From contig OZ316894.1 in NCBI GenBank assembly GCA_973895155.1, positions 372,001-436,000 on the forward strand: a stretch of DNA of 64,000 nucleotides, in the 5' to 3' direction. The stretch's first letter is position 1, and the number at the start of each line of letters is the position of its first letter. Position numbers and translations under genes: made by a program. The notes under the pieces were generated by a model. It saw nothing but the letters and a program-made list of their open reading frames with translations, did no database searches and was not told where the DNA came from. Below are positions 59,874 through 64,000 of this stretch, piece after piece. The DNA comes from Marsupella aquatica. Taxonomy: Eukaryota > Marchantiophyta.

Positions 59874-60784
59874 CGGTGCAAGGGCGCCGTTCCTTTTAGG
59901 GAGGGCGGACGTGGAGGGAGGAGGCGTGAGTGGGCAGGGCGGGCGCGGATCTCCACGTTTAGGATTAGGATCAGAACCAGGAGCGGCCCTGACACTTAGC
60001 TTAGTGGGATTGCGGTCCCACTGGTAGGAGCAACACTTGTGCTCCTGCCTTGCTGTACATAGGTAGATTCGGGCAAGTAGATTACTGTTAAGTAGATTAG
60101 GCTTACGATGCAAAGAATGGCGGATCCACTACCAGGATAAGTACCTGGGCAGCGGGGAGCTCAGGGCCTCTTCTTTAGCAAGTTTTTAGTTTGCACCAGC
60201 CGGGCTGGGATCAAGTAGTACGAGAAGCTCTCGGTTAGTCATACAGTGACCCTTGTGTATATTCATGTTTCCTCATGCCTAAGAGCTGAATAGAGTTGGC
60301 CTCACGGCTTAGTTCGCAGAACTTGTGTATGAGATGTACTGTTTGTATGGCAAGTGCATGGTATGACTCAGTCAGAATGAGTCATTTTGCTATTTGTGTG
60401 TCGCATTAACTTGTGTGAAGAGTGCCCACATCAACCAAAAGGAAGGAAAGTAAGCAGGGGAGTGAGAGTTGGATGTGTCGAGCTGAGAGAGGTCTTAGCG
60501 GCTTAACCAACCTATTGGGGATCATTCCGGCGGCGGAATCCAAACATACCTAACAAGATGGAGGGGAAGACAGGGGAAGGCCTAGATTAGGCCGGCTACG
60601 TATCTCATGACCCGATGAAGGATCTGTCCAGTATATGTGTGTAAAATGTTAATAGTAGTAGTAGAAGGTTAGCAGCGTCCCATGCCACTAAGCCGCGGAA
60701 ACGGCCTCGCCAAGCGCGAAACCCGCGGGAATCGGCTTGAGCTGGGGGGTTTCTTGGGTTTAGGGAGCCATGGGACGCACCACA
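59874..60784 (+). other. Non-coding 3' part of G2 LTR
   Basis: No ORF supported. It holds GGATTGCGGTCCCACTGG, the ATTCCGGCGGCGGAAT box also seen in the G1 LTR (GTTCCGGCGGCGGAAC near 50483), and the LTR end. No clear TATA box was found here. Confidence 0.6.
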
Positions 60785-60809
60785 TTTTTGGCGCTAGATG
60801 GAGGGGGCA
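60785..60809 (+). other. G2 primer-binding site, plus copy
   Basis: TTTTTGGCGCTAGATGG plus a G-run directly follows the LTR end. It is shared with the G1 and minus G2 elements. Confidence 0.85.
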
Positions 60810-60853
60810 TTTCTTAAGCCGTGAGATATGAAGTTAGAACGGAAGCGTAGGTA

Positions 60854-63847
60854 ATGACTGACCTTACGCTGAGGGAAGAAAGAGTGATTCAACGGGAGAG
60901 AGCTCGACTGCAGCAGCTCGCCGGGTGGCATGATACACAGCGACTGAGAGGGGCAGAAAGAGCTGGTAGCTCCGAAACTGGAAGTGGTGTCGAAGAAGAC
61001 ATACCAGAAGAAGAGTCGGTAAGGAGAAGTGAGTCTCCAACCGACATGGGGGAACCAGAGGCACGGCCAGACGAGAGGCCAGGGACCAGATTGAGCCAGC
61101 GGTCGCGCATACATTACAAGGCATTTCATGGGAGAGGAGATGAGGATCCGGACGAATGGTTGGATGATTTCGAGGGAACCGCTGCAGCAAATGGAGAATC
61201 GGCCATCAAGATGCAGATTCTTCCCGGCCTGTTCAAGGGTGAGGCTAGGCCTTGGTACAGAGCATTAGATGTGGAAGATCAAGCCATCTGGGATATCTTC
61301 AAAACACTCTTTGTTAAGGAGTTTCGACCCATTGGAACTTCAGAACTAGCAGTGCTGAAGTTGGGACAACTTCGGTTCAAGGAGAACAAATCCTTCAGGA
61401 AGTTCTTGCAACGCTTTCAGAAACTGGTAAGACGTACAAAGACCAATGCATCTGAAGGTATGCAACTTCAATGGTTGGTGAATGCTTTGCCACAGAAGAT
61501 GAGTTTTGCAATTAGGAAGGAGAACCCGGAGACTTTAGCCAAAGCAATTAAGGATATTCAATTATACATTAATGCAGATATCACAAGCCGGAAGAAACAG
61601 CTTAAGTCTGAGAGTTCCTCATCAGAGGAGGGATCACCCCATAAGAAAAAAGATAAGAAGAAGAAACATTCCAAGAAGTCTAGAAGTGATAAGTCAAGCT
61701 CGGATAGTGGGAGTAGCAAGAGTGAGTCATCTTCTAGTTCTGAAGAAGAAAAAACTAGGAAAAGGAAGGGCAGAAGGAGAGGGAAGACGAAAGTCAAGAT
61801 GGAGGCTAAGCCACCAGATAACATCGTAGCCCTTACCGAGCAACTTAAGGCTATCATTGCAGAGGTAAAACCAAAGAAGAAGGTAGTACAGGAGGATAGC
61901 TCTGTATGGTGTGCCTTATGTTATAAAACCGGACACCATAAAGATGCGTGTCCTAAGCTTAATACTAATCATGTTCGGCATGTGGCCGAGATCAGACCAT
62001 GTCAGGGAGAAGTAGAGTACTTTTTAGGAGATGCCGCTGATAGTGTTTTCGGCATCAGTGAGACTGGAGCACGAGACCTATCCAACAGACCTGCATCTCT
62101 ATGGTCAGGGTTAAGGAACAATCCAGGAGAGATGTATCCTCGGATTATTCAGAACCCGTCAGTACCTCCTAGGCCGAATGTGCAAAGATTTGCGGCGTGC
62201 TATAATTGTGGTCAACCTGGCCATTTTGCTAGAGAATGCCCGAATGCACGCAAACAGGGTGATGGACAACCAGCTCAGCTATGTATGGGATGCCGACAGG
62301 AAGGTCATATGCTAGGGCAATGTCCTACTTGGTTGGCAGGCCTGGCCGCAAATCATAAGCTTTTGCCGATCAAGATCTTACCGCCAGGTACTACCCCCGG
62401 AGGAGTTCAAATCAACCACATCGAACTAGGATGGCAAGAGGATGCCGAGGCAGAGTTCGTACCATCTGATGATGAGGCCGAAGCCCTATCAACCTTCTCA
62501 GAGGAGGATTTAGATCATGATTGCTGCCGGGTCTCTACTCGATCTACCAGAAGGAAGGAAAGGTGGGATGGGCTGGCCAAAAATAAAGGGAAGGTTACGG
62601 AGGAAAGGATCGACTCTTCGTCAACATCAACAGAAGGAGAAGGGAGGGCTCCGGCAATACAGGTAAGCCATGAGCCCACCAGTGAAACCAATCCTTCACA
62701 AGATAGCGACTTCAATCGAGATCATCCTAAGTTGTTCTACCCCTCTGTTACGGCTAGTGTTAAGGAACAACTAAGAGAATTAGAAACCCTGGAGAATACC
62801 GAAGCCATTGCCAAGGATGTAAAACGAGCAAAAGCATTGTTTGCTTCGGAAGACCCAACAGCTGTGGAGACTAGCGTGGCAAAACTGGCCGAATCCAAGA
62901 CGGAAACACCACCAGAGGAGAAGCCGATTGTTCCCTATGACCTGGCTAAAGATGTACTAGAATCTAGAGTCTCGGCAACAGTAGGTCAACTATTGAAAAA
63001 TAGCCCGTACTTCCGGAAGCAATTAAGGAAGGCTATTCTCGGCAAGCCGAGGTTACCCAAGGTAGCAACCAGATCCGACGTACTAATGATAGAAGAAGAT
63101 CAAGGAGCCCCAACATTACCCTTAATGATTCAAGGAGAATTATTACTACGGGTACCCATCAATGGAGGATCAGGGGTATGTATTATGATTGATTCAACAG
63201 CAAAAGGGTGGGGTCTAACACCGGAGATGACTGGAAGAGTGTTGAACATGGCCAATGGATATCAGGTCATTCCCACGGGAGTGTTAACCGGCATCAAGAC
63301 AGAGATAGGAGGTATCTTCTTTAGCATTAACTATGTAGTAATGAAGCCGGTAAATCCTACGTCATTCCGGCTATTGATTGGTAGGCCATGGCTGTACCTA
63401 GCCGAGGTAATAGAAGATTGGGGTAAAAAGCAGTTCACTTTCGGGACCCCCTCTATCACGGTATCCTGGGACACTAAGGATGACCGTAGGAAAAGCATAA
63501 GGGAAGTAGATGGGTACGACAGTGGACTGGAGTCAGCCGATGAAGTACGTTGGTTAGAATGCCTCACTAACCTAACCGAAGAAGGTGTCTTTGGACCAGA
63601 GGTACCCCCCAGCGGATTATGGCAAGAACCAATGGAAGGTGACTTGGAAGAAGAAGACGAAGAGGTCGAGGACTGCTTTACAATAGAATCCACCTTTTTA
63701 GCTGCAATTCCGGAGGAAGTAAAGGATGTAGACCAATTGGATGAAACGGCTAAGTGGGGAGCAGTAGCAGGGACAGTGGATTTTCTGCAGGCGTTGTGGC
63801 AGAGCCGGCAGGGTTCACAACGCCATCGATCATCGGCAAGGAATTAA
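60854..63847 (+). CDS. G2 gag-protease polyprotein
   Basis: Intact frame of 997 codons, 45 bp after the PBS. Residues about 85-240 are a retrotransposon gag domain (DEDPDEWLDDFEG, GEARPWYRALD, LRFKENKSFRKFLQRFQKL). Residues 245-320 are Ser/Lys/Glu-rich. Three CX2CX4HX4C knuckles lie at 353-366, 449-462 and 477-490. A retropepsin-like site near 770 reads INGGSGVCIM, where the minus copy has IDGGSG; Asn for the catalytic Asp would disable the protease. It ends with a TAA (63845-63847) where the minus copy has GAA. Gag would package element RNA in cytoplasmic particles. The downstream pol frame is at -1. Confidence 0.85.
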   Translation: MTDLTLREERVIQRERARLQQLAGWHDTQRLRGAERAGSSETGSGVEEDIPEEESVRRSESPTDMGEPEARPDERPGTRLSQRSRIHYKAFHGRGDEDPDEWLDDFEGTAAANGESAIKMQILPGLFKGEARPWYRALDVEDQAIWDIFKTLFVKEFRPIGTSELAVLKLGQLRFKENKSFRKFLQRFQKLVRRTKTNASEGMQLQWLVNALPQKMSFAIRKENPETLAKAIKDIQLYINADITSRKKQLKSESSSSEEGSPHKKKDKKKKHSKKSRSDKSSSDSGSSKSESSSSSEEEKTRKRKGRRRGKTKVKMEAKPPDNIVALTEQLKAIIAEVKPKKKVVQEDSSVWCALCYKTGHHKDACPKLNTNHVRHVAEIRPCQGEVEYFLGDAADSVFGISETGARDLSNRPASLWSGLRNNPGEMYPRIIQNPSVPPRPNVQRFAACYNCGQPGHFARECPNARKQGDGQPAQLCMGCRQEGHMLGQCPTWLAGLAANHKLLPIKILPPGTTPGGVQINHIELGWQEDAEAEFVPSDDEAEALSTFSEEDLDHDCCRVSTRSTRRKERWDGLAKNKGKVTEERIDSSSTSTEGEGRAPAIQVSHEPTSETNPSQDSDFNRDHPKLFYPSVTASVKEQLRELETLENTEAIAKDVKRAKALFASEDPTAVETSVAKLAESKTETPPEEKPIVPYDLAKDVLESRVSATVGQLLKNSPYFRKQLRKAILGKPRLPKVATRSDVLMIEEDQGAPTLPLMIQGELLLRVPINGGSGVCIMIDSTAKGWGLTPEMTGRVLNMANGYQVIPTGVLTGIKTEIGGIFFSINYVVMKPVNPTSFRLLIGRPWLYLAEVIEDWGKKQFTFGTPSITVSWDTKDDRRKSIREVDGYDSGLESADEVRWLECLTNLTEEGVFGPEVPPSGLWQEPMEGDLEEEDEEVEDCFTIESTFLAAIPEEVKDVDQLDETAKWGAVAGTVDFLQALWQSRQGSQRHRSSARN

Positions 63848-64000
63848 ATACCAAGGGATCGGCATACAAGCCGATTACGAGGGCAGAACAAATTGAGGCC
63901 CTATTAGAAGCCGAGAGAGCACATCGGCCTAACTCTCAGGAGCAAGAGGTGGATGAGATGGACAGACACGATCCAGAGCCAAGGCAGGAAGGGGAGCCGA

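Larger units (their letters stand above)
56126..60784 (+). repeat. G2 5' LTR, plus copy (4659 bp)
   Basis: Starts TGTGATGCCTAGACAGG and ends GGGACGCACCACA, directly followed by the PBS. It contains the ORF 56241-59873 only 115 bp from its start and 0.9 kb of non-coding DNA at its end (59874-60784). Confidence 0.9.
56126..64000 (+). mobile_element. G2 gypsy element, plus copy, 3' part outside window
   Basis: 5' LTR, PBS, gag-protease and the start of a downstream frame (63847-64000, NTKGSAYKPITRAEQIEALLEAE) at -1 relative to gag. Unlike the minus copy, the internal region goes on, so RT and integrase may follow beyond the window. Confidence 0.85.

Overview
This window looks like streptophyte (plant-lineage) nuclear DNA made almost entirely of nested transposable elements. 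The grounds are Ty1/copia and Ty3/gypsy elements, a 5'-truncated LINE, MULE-type transposase features, GT-AG introns and a plant-type CCCTAAA telomere-like tract. I see no ordinary single-copy host gene and cannot fix the species; a bryophyte-grade plant or charophyte alga is possible but unproven.

Layout. 1-6836 (minus): gag and 5' LTR of a Ty3/gypsy family here called G1, its LTR split by a LINE fragment (4895-6189). 6842-8696: copia relic and a direct-repeat pair. 8697-11461 (minus): broken gypsy pol ending in a PHD finger. 11743 to about 38474: a large element 'O' carrying a ParB-DNA methyltransferase-like gene on the minus strand. O is split by a copia element (14194-19685, TSD GATTC) and by a second, ~15.07-kb element 'I' (21129-36198). 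I has imperfect TIRs and a 9-bp TSD with one mismatch. 38475-54252 (minus): a gypsy element of related family G2 with LTRs near 4.7 kb, its 5' LTR split by a 3990-bp G1 solo LTR (46678-50667, TSD GCCGT). 54253-56125: older G2 LTR fragment. 56126-64000 (plus): a second G2 element with 5' LTR, PBS, gag-protease and the start of pol.

Two systems stand out. First, O and I are related giant DNA transposons. I encodes a SWIM-domain MULE-like transposase and, divergently, a ParB/Srx-like protein fused to a beta-class (permuted) N4/N6 methyltransferase-like domain. Its non-coding DNA holds 17 copies of a 15-bp palindrome (TAGCG-N5-CGCTA). O carries the same gene type and a sister palindrome with nearly the same half-site but a 4-bp spacer. 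I has inserted into the ParB exon of O. Each element therefore pairs a ParB-like protein with its own dispersed palindromes, which suggests (inference) a transposon-borne parS/ParB-like or methyl-mark system.

Second, G1, G2 and a third unit (29559-33517) have LTRs of about 4-4.7 kb that themselves carry long ORFs for a plant-mobile-domain-like protein, coiled-coil in G1 and G2. In G1 and G2 this ORF lies upstream of the PBS and gag.

Nearly every gene here carries stops or frameshifts, so most entries are pseudogenes. Exon limits and activity are inferred from sequence alone.
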